Part shown: one piece after another, positions 8,489 through 16,237 of the stretch
Layout: every line of letters begins with the position of its first letter
Position numbering within the stretch: position 1 is the first letter of the stretch
Assembly: GCA_902781325.1 (NCBI GenBank)
Contig: CACZJD010000005.1
Coordinates: 24,836-88,835, forward strand
DNA length: 64,000 bases
Direction of reading: 5' to 3'
DNA from: an uncultured Lachnospiraceae bacterium
GTDB taxonomy: Bacteria; Bacillota; Clostridia; Lachnospirales; Lachnospiraceae
Notes under the pieces: model-generated
Seen by the model: only the letters and a program-made list of their open reading frames with translations
What the model was told of the DNA's origin: nothing
The model's database searches: none
Translations under genes and position numbers: made by a program

Positions 8489-9676
8489 ATGAAAAAGAAC
8501 AGCAATGATCCATGGCCGGCAGTGCGGGCCAAATTATTCAAGATGGTTTCGGTCGGCGTGATCGACGAACCGATCAATCAGGCATACGATACGATCAGTA
8601 TCGTCGCACTTCTTGCAAACCTGCTGGTCAGCGTGATGGCTACTTTCGACAATCTCCAGGCAGCGTACGGGAGTATCTTCCTTTTGGTGGAGCAGGTGAC
8701 GGTGTTTTTATTCGGAGTCGACTACGTGCTGCGCGTGATCACCGCGCCGGAACTGTACCCGGAGGAGACGCCCGCAGGAGCCGCGGCAAAATATTGCCTG
8801 TCCCTGTCCGGTATCATAGATCTGCTCTCTTTTTTGCCCTACTACCTGCCGGTATTCTTCCCGTCCGGCGTCGCGGCCTTCAGAATGTTCCGCGTGGTCA
8901 GGATCCTGAGGCTGTTCCGGATCAATGCGTACTATGATTCTCTCAATGTCATCACGGAGGTCTTAAAGAGCAAGAAGCAGCAGCTTCTCTCCTCAGCCTT
9001 CATCATTGCGACACTGATGCTCGGTTCAAGCCTGTGCATGTACAGTCTGGAGCACGAGGCGCAGCCGGAGGTGTTCTCCAATGCCTTTTCGGGCATCTGG
9101 TGGGCCGCATCGACACTTCTGACAGTAGGCTACGGAGACATCTATCCGATCACGCCGCTGGGCAAACTCTTCGGCATATGCATCACCTTCCTCGGCGTCG
9201 GAATGGTGGCGATCCCTACCGGTATCATCAGCGCCGGATTTGTCGAACAATATACACAGTTCGCGCTGCTGGGGGACAAGAGAAGAGACGAGACCCTGAG
9301 ATTCATCAGCATAGAACTGACTCCCGGTGACTCCTGGACCAATCAAGCCATCCGTGAATTGAAGCTCCCGGCAGGCCTTCTCATCGCGATCGTCAGAAGG
9401 GGAAAGGATTCCATCGTGCCCAACGGAGATCTGGTGCTCGAAGCCGGAGACATAGTCGTTCTCGGCGCGGAGCCGCTTCCCGGCACGGATAACATGGAAC
9501 TGAGGGAAATGACCATCTCTTCCAAACACAAGTGGAAAGACCAGGCGATCCGCGATCTTGATATCTCCCGGCAGACCTTTATCATCATGGTGAAGCGGGG
9601 CGACAGGAAAATCGTTCCCCGCGGCTCGACGGTCCTGCAGGAGGGCGACAGCGTTTACATGTATAAGAAAGCGTGA
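8489..9676 (+). CDS. Voltage-gated-type potassium channel with two TrkA_C domains
   Basis: The chosen ATG at 8489 gives 395 aa; a TTG at 8465 in frame would add 8 residues, and neither has a strong ribosome site. Six membrane segments span about residues 25-235. An S4-like helix RMFRVVRILRLFRIN is present, and the pore filter TVGYGD is unambiguous. After the pore, instead of a full RCK (TrkA_N) domain, there are two consecutive TrkA_C-like modules, ELTPGDSWTNQAIRELKLP... and a second with SSKHKWKDQAIRDLDI. TrkA_C domains of Bacillota transporters often bind c-di-AMP, so this channel may be ligand-gated. It is followed by a strong terminator. Confidence 0.92.
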   Translation: MKKNSNDPWPAVRAKLFKMVSVGVIDEPINQAYDTISIVALLANLLVSVMATFDNLQAAYGSIFLLVEQVTVFLFGVDYVLRVITAPELYPEETPAGAAAKYCLSLSGIIDLLSFLPYYLPVFFPSGVAAFRMFRVVRILRLFRINAYYDSLNVITEVLKSKKQQLLSSAFIIATLMLGSSLCMYSLEHEAQPEVFSNAFSGIWWAASTLLTVGYGDIYPITPLGKLFGICITFLGVGMVAIPTGIISAGFVEQYTQFALLGDKRRDETLRFISIELTPGDSWTNQAIRELKLPAGLLIAIVRRGKDSIVPNGDLVLEAGDIVVLGAEPLPGTDNMELREMTISSKHKWKDQAIRDLDISRQTFIIMVKRGDRKIVPRGSTVLQEGDSVYMYKKA

Positions 9677-9714
9677 CGCGCAGGAACGCATCAATATTGT
9701 TTCAGACACAAATA

Positions 9715-9750
9715 AATGCAGGCGGGTGACCGCCTGCATTATCTTTTTTT
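9715..9750 (+). terminator. Rho-independent terminator of the K+ channel gene
   Basis: AATGCAGGCGG pairs perfectly with CCGCCTGCATT across GTGA and is followed by a run of seven T at 9744-9750. Confidence 0.93.
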
Positions 9751-9774
9751 CGGAACGGGCCTCAGGGATCAGCC

Positions 9775-11010
9775 TCACACCGCCGCGATCAGGATCAGCA
9801 GCTCAGCGCTCTTCTCCATTTCCTGCACAGAGGCGTATTCAAAGCGCCCGTGGAAGTTGTAGCCGCCGTTGCACAGGTTGGGGCAGGGAATGCCCATATA
9901 GGTGAGTCTTGCGCCGTCAGTGCCTCCGCGAATGGGGCGGGTGATGGGCTCGATGCCGAGCCGTCGCATGGCTTCTTCCGCGCGGGTGATCAGATGCATG
10001 TGATCCTTGAGCGGAATGGCCATGTTGTAATACTGGTCGCGCAGCGTGATCTTGAGAATATCCCTGCCGGCAAAAGATTTGTACTTGGCATTGATGAACT
10101 TGGCCGCGTCGGTCATATACTCTTTTCTGGCCTGGAACTTGTCATAGTCATGGTCGCGTATGATGTACTTGAGGACAGCGTGGTCCACGCGTCCTTCCAT
10201 GCTGTCGAGATGATAAAAGCCCTCGTACCCTTCCGTGTGCTCCGGGCGTTCTGAAGCCGGGAGCATCGCGTTAAATTCCATACCGACCAAAACAGCGCTC
10301 AGCATCGCGTTTTTGGCATCTCCGGTGTGGGTACTCCTGCCCGTGATCTCCACACGCGCGGAGGCCGCGTTGAAACACTCATATTCGATCTCGCCGAGCT
10401 TACTGCCGTCTACGGTATATGCCTCATGCGCGCCGAACAGCTCCGTGTTGAAGTGGTCGACGCCGGCGCCGATCTCTTCGTCCGGCGTGAAGGCGACGCA
10501 GATGGTCCTGTGAGGGAGTTCCGGGTGTGAGGTGTAGTAGGCGAGCAGGTTCATGATCTCCGCGACACCTGCTTTGTCATCGGCGCCGAGCAGAGTCTTG
10601 CCATTTGTGACGATCAGATCTTCACCGATGTGGTTCTGCAGCTCCGGGAAAGCTTCGTGGCGCATCACGATGGACTCACTGCCTGCGTGGCCTTTGAAGA
10701 GCAGGATGCTGTGGCCCTGGTAATTCTCCTCGATTCGGGGATGGACGTTTGCGCCGCTTGCCGCCGGTGAAGTGTCCATGTGCGCAATAAAGCCGATGGC
10801 GGGCTCTTCGCCGGGGAGTTTGGCGTAGACATAGCAGTTCTTGCGGTCATAGTGCGCCTCGACGCCCATCTCATTCAGCTCTCTGTAAAGAAGCTTTGCC
10901 AGGTCATGCTGCCTGGCGGTGGAGGGCTGGGTGCCGGTGTCTTCGGCTGACTGCGTGTCTATTTTGACATATCTGAAAAATCTGTCGATCAGATCCTGAT
11001 TCTTGATCAT
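9775..11010 (-). CDS. pepT: Peptidase T (tripeptide aminopeptidase)
   Basis: A 411-aa protein, the normal PepT length. M20 metallopeptidase landmarks are present: GFIAHMDTSP with the first zinc His/Asp, GADDKAGVAEI with the bridging Asp, FTPDEEIGAG with the catalytic Glu pair, and the C-terminal GGTDGARLTYMGIPCPNLCNG. The enzyme removes the N-terminal residue of tripeptides in the cytosol. It starts with AGGAGG about 7 bp before ATG and diverges from yfbR. Confidence 0.96.
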   Translation of the reverse strand: MIKNQDLIDRFFRYVKIDTQSAEDTGTQPSTARQHDLAKLLYRELNEMGVEAHYDRKNCYVYAKLPGEEPAIGFIAHMDTSPAASGANVHPRIEENYQGHSILLFKGHAGSESIVMRHEAFPELQNHIGEDLIVTNGKTLLGADDKAGVAEIMNLLAYYTSHPELPHRTICVAFTPDEEIGAGVDHFNTELFGAHEAYTVDGSKLGEIEYECFNAASARVEITGRSTHTGDAKNAMLSAVLVGMEFNAMLPASERPEHTEGYEGFYHLDSMEGRVDHAVLKYIIRDHDYDKFQARKEYMTDAAKFINAKYKSFAGRDILKITLRDQYYNMAIPLKDHMHLITRAEEAMRRLGIEPITRPIRGGTDGARLTYMGIPCPNLCNGGYNFHGRFEYASVQEMEKSAELLILIAAV

Positions 11011-11076
11011 TTAGGTGCCTCCTCATGATAATTGTATTTCTTTGTGTTTCTATGATAGCACTCGGGCGCCGGTCAG

Positions 11077-11085
11077 TGTTATACT
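11077..11085 (+). promoter_or_regulatory. Extended -10 promoter of yfbR
   Basis: TGTTATACT is a TGn-TATAAT-like extended -10 element about 35 bp before the yfbR start. No good -35 is seen, as is usual for this class. Confidence 0.5.
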
Positions 11086-11119
11086 AGATGTCACTATTGT
11101 AAAAGAAAGAGGAAAACCT

Positions 11120-11722
11120 ATGACATATAACTTTTTTGCCACGCTGTCGAGAATGAAATACATCGAACGCTGGGCGCTGATGAGAAATGCGCGCGAGGAG
11201 ACACTGAGCGAGCACACGCTGGACGTCGCGATGATCGCACATGCGCTGTGCGTGATCGGCAATAAACGGTTCGGGAAATCGCTCAACGCGGACCGCGCGG
11301 CACTGATCGGGCTTTACCACGACGCGTCGGAGATCATCACCGGCGACATGCCTACGCCGGTCAAGTATTACAACGACGACCTGCGGGACGCATACAAAGA
11401 AGTGGAGCGGGCGGCGGAGCAGAGGCTTTTAAAGCAGCTGCCGGAAGACCTGCAGGGTGTCTACGGCGAGATCTTCGAGGGGGATTCTTCCGAAGAAGAC
11501 AGCTATATGCGCCGGCTCGTGAAGGCGGCGGACAAGCTCTCAGCGCTGATCAAGTGCATGGAGGAGACGGGGGCCGGAAACGGCGAGTTCCGGACAGCGC
11601 AGGCATCTACTCTCAGGGCAGTGGAGAAACTGGCCTGGGAAATGCCGGAAGTGAAGGTTTATCTGGAGGAGTTCCTGCCTCCCTATGGCAGCACATTGGA
11701 TGAACTTCTCGGGAGAGGATAG
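11120..11722 (+). CDS. yfbR: 5'-deoxynucleotidase, YfbR-like HD domain protein
   Basis: ATG 11120 gives 200 aa, the length of YfbR (199 aa), with AAGAGGAAA upstream; the frame is open from 11015 but the extra residues match nothing. The HD signature is complete: RWALMRNAREETLSEHTLDV, then YHDASEIITGDMPTPVKY, then VKAADKLSALIKCMEE. The family removes phosphate from dNMPs in nucleotide salvage. The decayed yfcE-like gene follows 36 bp later, probably in the same transcript. Confidence 0.93.
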   Translation: MTYNFFATLSRMKYIERWALMRNAREETLSEHTLDVAMIAHALCVIGNKRFGKSLNADRAALIGLYHDASEIITGDMPTPVKYYNDDLRDAYKEVERAAEQRLLKQLPEDLQGVYGEIFEGDSSEEDSYMRRLVKAADKLSALIKCMEETGAGNGEFRTAQASTLRAVEKLAWEMPEVKVYLEEFLPPYGSTLDELLGRG

Positions 11723-11758
11723 TGCCCGCGCCGGGAAGCGGCGGAATGGAGAGTATTT

Positions 11759-12194
11759 ATGAAAGTATTGGTAGTCAGCGATTCCCACGGAAGACATGAT
11801 CTTCTCCGCAAAGCCATCGGACACGGGGCGCGAATACATCGTGCATGCGGTAGCCGGCAACATGGACTGGGGAACGCCGGAAGACAGCAGTCTTGCATTT
11901 GACATGGGAGGACATAAGGTGTTCCTGACCCATGGACACCATTACGGCGTTTCCTACACGCTGGCCAACCTGCGGGAAGCCGCGGAGAACTGCGGGGCGG
12001 ATGTGGCGATCTACGGTCACACCCATATGCCGGCGCTGGATGAGCAGAATGACATTCTGCTGCTCAATCCGGGCAGTGTGTCCAAACCCAGGCAGTCGGG
12101 ACTGAAGAAGACTTACGCGGTGATCACGATCAATGATAAGACCGGGAAGATGTCGGTGAAATTCAAGAGTCTGCCTATGATTGGCTGGATCTGA
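11759..12194 (+). pseudogene. YfcE/MJ0936-type metallophosphodiesterase, internally deleted and frameshifted
   Basis: ATG 11759 opens MKVLVVSDSHGRHDLLRKAI, the standard beginning with the metal-binding DSHG, but this frame stops at 11900. The rest of the protein continues in another frame from about 11820: YIVHAVAGNMDWG, FLTHGHH, YGHTHMP and NPGSVSKPR. Joining the frames leaves almost nothing between RKAI and the GNxD region, where the family normally has about 30-40 residues including the LIHLGD metal motif. So motif II is missing as well as the frame. Either a real inactivating deletion or a consensus gap could produce this. A new start at 11796 would give a 132-aa fragment without the first two metal motifs. 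Confidence 0.85.
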
Positions 12195-12207
12195 AGACGG
12201 AGCATTA

Positions 12208-12235
12208 TAAAAAACGGCGGTGAGCCGTTTTTTTG
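12208..12235 (+). terminator. Rho-independent terminator after the yfcE remnant
   Basis: AAAACGGC and GCCGTTTT pair around a GGTGA loop, followed by T residues, starting about 15 bp after the stop at 12194. Confidence 0.85.
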
Positions 12236-12292
12236 TGGGATAATCCGGTCGCGCGCAGTGTTTGTCATGGGGATTTGTTGATTCCAGGTGCG

Positions 12293-12633
12293 GTTGGGTA
12301 CAGAGGGGCGAGGTTGCGGATTTGTTCCACCTGGATTTTGTTGATTTTGGGCGCGGTTGGGCACAGAGGGGCATTTTTAGAAATTGTTCTCCAGGGCTTT
12401 TGCTGATTTTGAACGTAGTTGGGCACAGAAGAACATTTACAAGAAATAATTCTCTTTCCGCGAGGAAATTCTTGGAGAAGAAATCAAGAAAAACCTTGCA
12501 GTGCCCAACAGCCTTCAACTCATCGAAAAACCAAGGGGAAGAAATCAAAAAGAACCCTTACAGTGCCCAACAGCCGTCAAACCATCGAAAAACCGAGGGG
12601 AAGAAATTAAGAATGCCCAGAACAGTGCCCAAC
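12293..12633. repeat. Array A of ~62-bp repeat units that switch orientation
   Basis: Three units in plus orientation start with GTTGGGYAC at 12293, 12356 and 12418. Three units in minus orientation end with GTGCCCAAC at 12501-12509, 12563-12571 and 12625-12633. Spacing is 62-63 bp. The whole unit is conserved, including TTCTCC..GG.TTTTG.TGA, not just the edge motif. The 83-bp centre between the opposed units contains CAAGAA...TTCTTG complementary arms. A partial unit precedes the first one. A second, closely similar array lies at 13697-14098 in the same overall orientation. Confidence 0.88.
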
Positions 12634-12674
12634 GGGGGAATAAGGATTCATGACGCTTCGCCCCGAAACGCCGT

Positions 12675-13511
12675 TCAATATAAAGGGACAGTTTCACAGG
12701 AGAAAAATTCTCTGAGTTTATCTTGAGCAATTGTAATATCAAAAGGGCGGCCTTCGCTCTCGTAAGTCAGGATTAAATTGTAATCGGGAATAAGACCATT
12801 GTTGATGTAAATTCGCATTTTTTGAATGAAGTCTGAGCGATATTCCGGCATATGGAGAGCTCCGACATGTTCCCAATAATAGGTTTTTCCGGTGACAGGA
12901 TGACGAATCGTGAAATCAGGATAATAGATATGCCCGCCAATTTCCAACTTGCATTCATAACGATAAGGGATGTGCTGTGCAGAAAGAAGCATTACGATGA
13001 ATGCTTCAGATTTAGAACGGACCATTGTCCCGTCAACGGTCGGAACGTTTTTGTGTTCAGGATGGTAAGGATTAGTTTCGTACTCTTCATGAGCCCATCT
13101 TTTCAATTCTTCAGACAAATCATCTGAGGTCGGCAACTCTTCGTCTTCCAGAAGATTAAAAAGCAGTGGCACATTAAGAAGGTCTTTAAGAGCTGAATTC
13201 TGGCTGTATTTTGCCAAAAAAGAATCCATTGCACTAAGCTGGTTTTTAATATCCTTAAGGCGTTTACTGTGGAACCTTTTTCGAGCAAGCTGCTTCGCGA
13301 AATTTCGATTCTTACGGGAAATATAAATTTTCTTATTGAGGCCATCCTTATCAGTAACGGAGACATAGTACTTGTAGTAAGTCCTCCCTTTGGAAGTGTT
13401 TTTACTGTAGATGAGCGTGCCAACTGGTGCTTCGCGAAGAAGCTTTTCCAGCTTGCGCTTCTCCTGGATCAAGGATTCACGAGTGTCTTCTATGATGTTT
13501 TTCAGTGTCAT
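12675..13511 (-). CDS. Uncharacterised protein with PD-(D/E)XK-like nuclease domain
   Basis: A 278-aa protein starting behind a strong GGAGG/AAGGAG region. Residues 1-100 are basic and coiled-coil-like, with a segment resembling a short beta domain (GRTYYKYYVSVTDKDG). The C-terminal half contains RSKSEAFIVMLL, YRYECKLEIGGHIYYPDFTI and YYWEHVGALHMPEY. This Glu, Asp, Glu-x-His order matches the restriction-endonuclease-like (PD-(D/E)XK) fold with a replaced terminal Lys. The gene lies between two direct copies of a 62-bp-unit repeat array. I know similar proteins in Lachnospiraceae only as hypotheticals. Nuclease activity and any link to the repeats are inference. Confidence 0.7.
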   Translation of the reverse strand: MTLKNIIEDTRESLIQEKRKLEKLLREAPVGTLIYSKNTSKGRTYYKYYVSVTDKDGLNKKIYISRKNRNFAKQLARKRFHSKRLKDIKNQLSAMDSFLAKYSQNSALKDLLNVPLLFNLLEDEELPTSDDLSEELKRWAHEEYETNPYHPEHKNVPTVDGTMVRSKSEAFIVMLLSAQHIPYRYECKLEIGGHIYYPDFTIRHPVTGKTYYWEHVGALHMPEYRSDFIQKMRIYINNGLIPDYNLILTYESEGRPFDITIAQDKLREFFSCETVPLY

Positions 13512-13696
13512 GGGGCTCCTTTCCTCCGAATGGAGATAGAAATGAAATGTGAAAGTGTAAATTGGTTTGTTCCGACTGTCGCCTGATGATTACGGCGAGA
13601 TCCATCGGAAGAACGATTATTCCTAGATTATATGGCGAATGGAGATGGGAGGCAAGAAGGAAGAGTTGGAATTTGTGCGGCTGGTTTTTAGGCGTG
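13512..13696. other. Intergenic segment upstream of the nuclease gene
   Basis: It holds the nuclease ribosome site next to 13512 and a degenerate partial repeat unit (GTTGGAATTTGTGCGG near 13665). I see no convincing gene or promoter. Confidence 0.4.
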
Positions 13697-14098
13697 GTTG
13701 GGCACTAGGTTGATTTGTTGGAAATTGTGCTCCTGGGATTTGGTGATTTTGAGCGTGGTTGGGTACCAGGTTGGTTTTGGGGGAAATGTTCCCCCAGGAT
13801 TTTAGTGATTATGGGCGCGGTTGGGCACAGAGGGGCATTATTAGAAATTGTTCTCCAAGGTTTTTGCTGATTTTGAACGTAGTTGGGCACAGAAGAACAT
13901 TTACAAGAAAGAATTCTCTTTCCGCGAGGAATTTCTTGGAGAAGAAATCAAGAAAAACCATTGTAGCGCCCAACAGCCTTAAAATTAGTGAAAAACCGAG
14001 GGGAAGAAATCAAGAAAAACCCTTGCAGTGCCCAACAGTCTTTAAATCATCGAAAAACCGAGGGGAAGAGATTTAGAATAACCATCACAGTGCCCAAC
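13697..14098. repeat. Array B of ~62-bp repeat units that switch orientation
   Basis: Four plus-oriented units start with GTTGGGYAC at 13697, 13758, 13820 and 13882. Three minus-oriented units end with G(T/C)GCCCAAC at 13966-13974, 14028-14036 and 14090-14098. Spacing is 61-62 bp. The last two plus units, the 84-bp centre and the three minus units run parallel to array A with only scattered differences. Both arrays end with CCAACGGGG. The array sits directly before the 3' end of ygiQ. Confidence 0.88.
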
Positions 14099-14109
14099 GG
14101 GGCACAGAG

Positions 14110-16092
14110 TCAATGCTTCTTCGGCCCGGAGCGTCGCCCGGAACTCCCGGATTTGCTAGAATTGCCGCGCGGCTTACGTGAATCATGCGCAGTCTGAGAA
14201 CCGCGTGATTTCTGTGACTTCCGCGAATCAGAAATTCCCCGCGGCGAAAGCGAATCGGTTGCTCTCCGCGGTTCCCTGGGCGGGATCAGGAATTTCTCTC
14301 CGAATCCAATCAGGTCGCTGCGGCCTTCCCGGAGGAGAGCTTCCTTGACCAGGGCGTAATTCTTGGGATCCCTGTACTGGATCAGCGCGCGCTGCATCGC
14401 TTTTTCATGCGGGTCGCGCGGCACATACACTTTCTGCATCGTGGAAGGGTCGCCGCCGCGCATGGTTGTCGGGTCAAGACCGGTGTAGTACATGCAGGTG
14501 GAGATCGTGCCCGGCGTCGGGTAGAAGTCCTGCACCTGCTCCGGCATGTAGCCGAGGTCGCGGATATATTCAGCGAGGGCGATCGCGTCCTTCATGGTGC
14601 TGCCCGGGTGGGAACTCATCAGGTAGGGCACGATATACTGATCTTTGCCGAGCTTTTCATTCATTTTCTCGAATTCGCGGCAGAAAGCGTTGTATACGTT
14701 CACCGAAGGCTTGCCCATTTTGGAGAGCACATTGTCCGAGATGTGTTCAGGTGCCACTCGGAGCTGCCCACTGACATGATACTCGCAAAGTTCCCGCAGG
14801 AAGGTCCGGTCCTTGTCTGCCAAAAGATAGTCGAATCGGAAGCCTGACCTGACGAACACTTTTTTGACGCCCGGAAGGGCGCGGAGCTTTCTAAGGAGCG
14901 AGAGGTAGTCGCTGTGGTCGACTTTGAGGTTGGGACAGGGCTGAGGATATAGGCAGCGCCGGTTCTTGCAGGCTCCCTTGGTGAGCTGCTTGTCGCAGGC
15001 GGGGCGTCTGAACTCCGCGGTGGGACCTCCGACGTCGTGAATGTATCCTTTGAAGTCGGGGTCTTTCAGGCAGGTCTTAGCCTCCTCGAGGATAGACTTA
15101 TGGCTGCGGGCCTGAACGATTCGGCCCTCGTGGAAGGTGAGAGCGCAGAAATTGCAGTCGCCAAAACAGCCCCTGTTCGAAGTGAGGCTGAATTTGATCT
15201 CGCTGAGCGCAGGGATGCCGCCGTCTTTCTCATAAGAGGGGTGATAGGCGCGCATGAAGGGCAGCGCGTAGACGTCGTCCATCTCCTGGGTGGTCAGGGG
15301 CTTTGCGGGCGGGTTCTGCACGACGAAAAGTTTGCCGTCGTAAGCTTCGTACAGGCGCTTTGCCTGGAAAGGATCTGTGTTCTCGTGCTGGACCGCGAAA
15401 CTGCAGGCGTACTGTCTCTTGTCGCTGCGGACCTGCTCGAAGTCGGGGAGCCTTATGGCGTCGTAGATGCTCTCCTCGTCGCGGGTCTTGTAGACGGTTC
15501 CGTCGATGTAAGTGATGTCGCGAATATCAAGGCCGGAGGCGAGGGCATCGGCGATCTCAGGAATACTGTGTTCGCCCATGCCGTAGGAAATCAGGTCCGC
15601 ACCGGAATCGAGAAGGATCGAGCGGCGGACCTTGTCGGACCAGTAGTCGTAGTGGCTGAGCCGGCGGAGGGAAGCCTCAATTCCGCCGATGATGATGGGC
15701 GTTCGCTTGTAGGTCTGCCGGATCAGGTTGCAGTAGACAATGACTGCGTAGTCGGGGCGCTTGCCGATGACTCCTCCGGGGGAATAGGCGTCTTGATGGC
15801 GTCTCTTTTTTGCCACTGTATAATGGTTGACCATGGAGTCCATGTTGCCGGAGGAGACGAGGAAGCCCAGACGCGGTTCTCCGTAAATCTGTACGCTCTT
15901 CGGATCGCGCCAGTCGGGCTGGCAGACCAGGGCGACGCTGTAGCCGCGGGACTGCAGCAGGCGGCAGATGATCGCGGTGCCGAAGCTCGAGTGGTCCACA
16001 TAAGCGTCGCCGCTGACATAGACAAAGTCGGGCCGGTCAATGCCGTCCGCTATGAGGTCTTGTTTGCTGATGGGTAGAAAGCCGTTGGGCAT
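14110..16092 (-). CDS. ygiQ: YgiQ family radical SAM protein
   Basis: A 660-aa protein, the normal size of YgiQ. It starts behind AAGGAG. The radical SAM cluster motif is GCFGDCNFC (Cys-x3-Cys-x2-Cys), preceded by the N-terminal B12-binding-like part (PDWRDPKSVQIYGEPRLGF) and followed by the family's Cys-rich RRCLYPQPCPNLKVDHSDY. The C-terminal tail is Arg/Ser-rich and low-complexity. The substrate is unknown; members are conserved iron-sulfur SAM enzymes. Repeat array B lies just past its stop. Confidence 0.95.
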   Translation of the reverse strand: MPNGFLPISKQDLIADGIDRPDFVYVSGDAYVDHSSFGTAIICRLLQSRGYSVALVCQPDWRDPKSVQIYGEPRLGFLVSSGNMDSMVNHYTVAKKRRHQDAYSPGGVIGKRPDYAVIVYCNLIRQTYKRTPIIIGGIEASLRRLSHYDYWSDKVRRSILLDSGADLISYGMGEHSIPEIADALASGLDIRDITYIDGTVYKTRDEESIYDAIRLPDFEQVRSDKRQYACSFAVQHENTDPFQAKRLYEAYDGKLFVVQNPPAKPLTTQEMDDVYALPFMRAYHPSYEKDGGIPALSEIKFSLTSNRGCFGDCNFCALTFHEGRIVQARSHKSILEEAKTCLKDPDFKGYIHDVGGPTAEFRRPACDKQLTKGACKNRRCLYPQPCPNLKVDHSDYLSLLRKLRALPGVKKVFVRSGFRFDYLLADKDRTFLRELCEYHVSGQLRVAPEHISDNVLSKMGKPSVNVYNAFCREFEKMNEKLGKDQYIVPYLMSSHPGSTMKDAIALAEYIRDLGYMPEQVQDFYPTPGTISTCMYYTGLDPTTMRGGDPSTMQKVYVPRDPHEKAMQRALIQYRDPKNYALVKEALLREGRSDLIGFGEKFLIPPREPRRATDSLSPRGISDSRKSQKSRGSQTAHDSRKPRGNSSKSGSSGRRSGPKKH

Positions 16093-16145
16093 GAGGGACT
16101 CCTTGTAATGGTCTTAGTATGCGGGCTGTTTTGGTTATTATACCA

Positions 16146-16154
16146 TGTTATAAT
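16146..16154 (+). promoter_or_regulatory. Extended -10 promoter
   Basis: TGTTATAAT is a perfect TGn-TATAAT element, about 85 bp before the lipoprotein gene at 16238. No clear -35 is present. Confidence 0.6.
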
Positions 16155-16237
16155 GGATGTGTATCAGGTTGGGAAATCTCCAAACCTGCAGAAGACGGCA
16201 GCCTTTAACAGAATATGCTACAGGAGGCGGGAAATAG

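Noticed and set aside
11796-12194. An intact short phosphoesterase gene
   Set aside because: The frame lacks the N-terminal DSHG and GD metal motifs, whose first part is found out of frame at 11759, so a pseudogene is the better reading.
12262-12726. Open frames running through repeat array A
   Set aside because: The 62-bp period is not a multiple of three, so the frames read the same repeat in shifting phases. This is not expected of a coding repeat.
13759-14076. Open frame through repeat array B
   Set aside because: Same reason as array A; low-complexity product and no ribosome site.
12293-14098. CRISPR array
   Set aside because: The whole ~62-bp unit is conserved with no unique spacers, units reverse direction, and no cas genes are present.
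12240-14109. Classical insertion sequence or composite transposon
   Set aside because: The enclosed protein has no DDE, HUH or tyrosine/serine recombinase motif, and no target-site duplication could be identified by eye. It is therefore reported only as a repeat-flanked island.
15037-16077. Plus-strand 346-codon frame opposite ygiQ
   Set aside because: Val/Ala/Asp-rich shadow of a certain radical SAM gene; no start signal.
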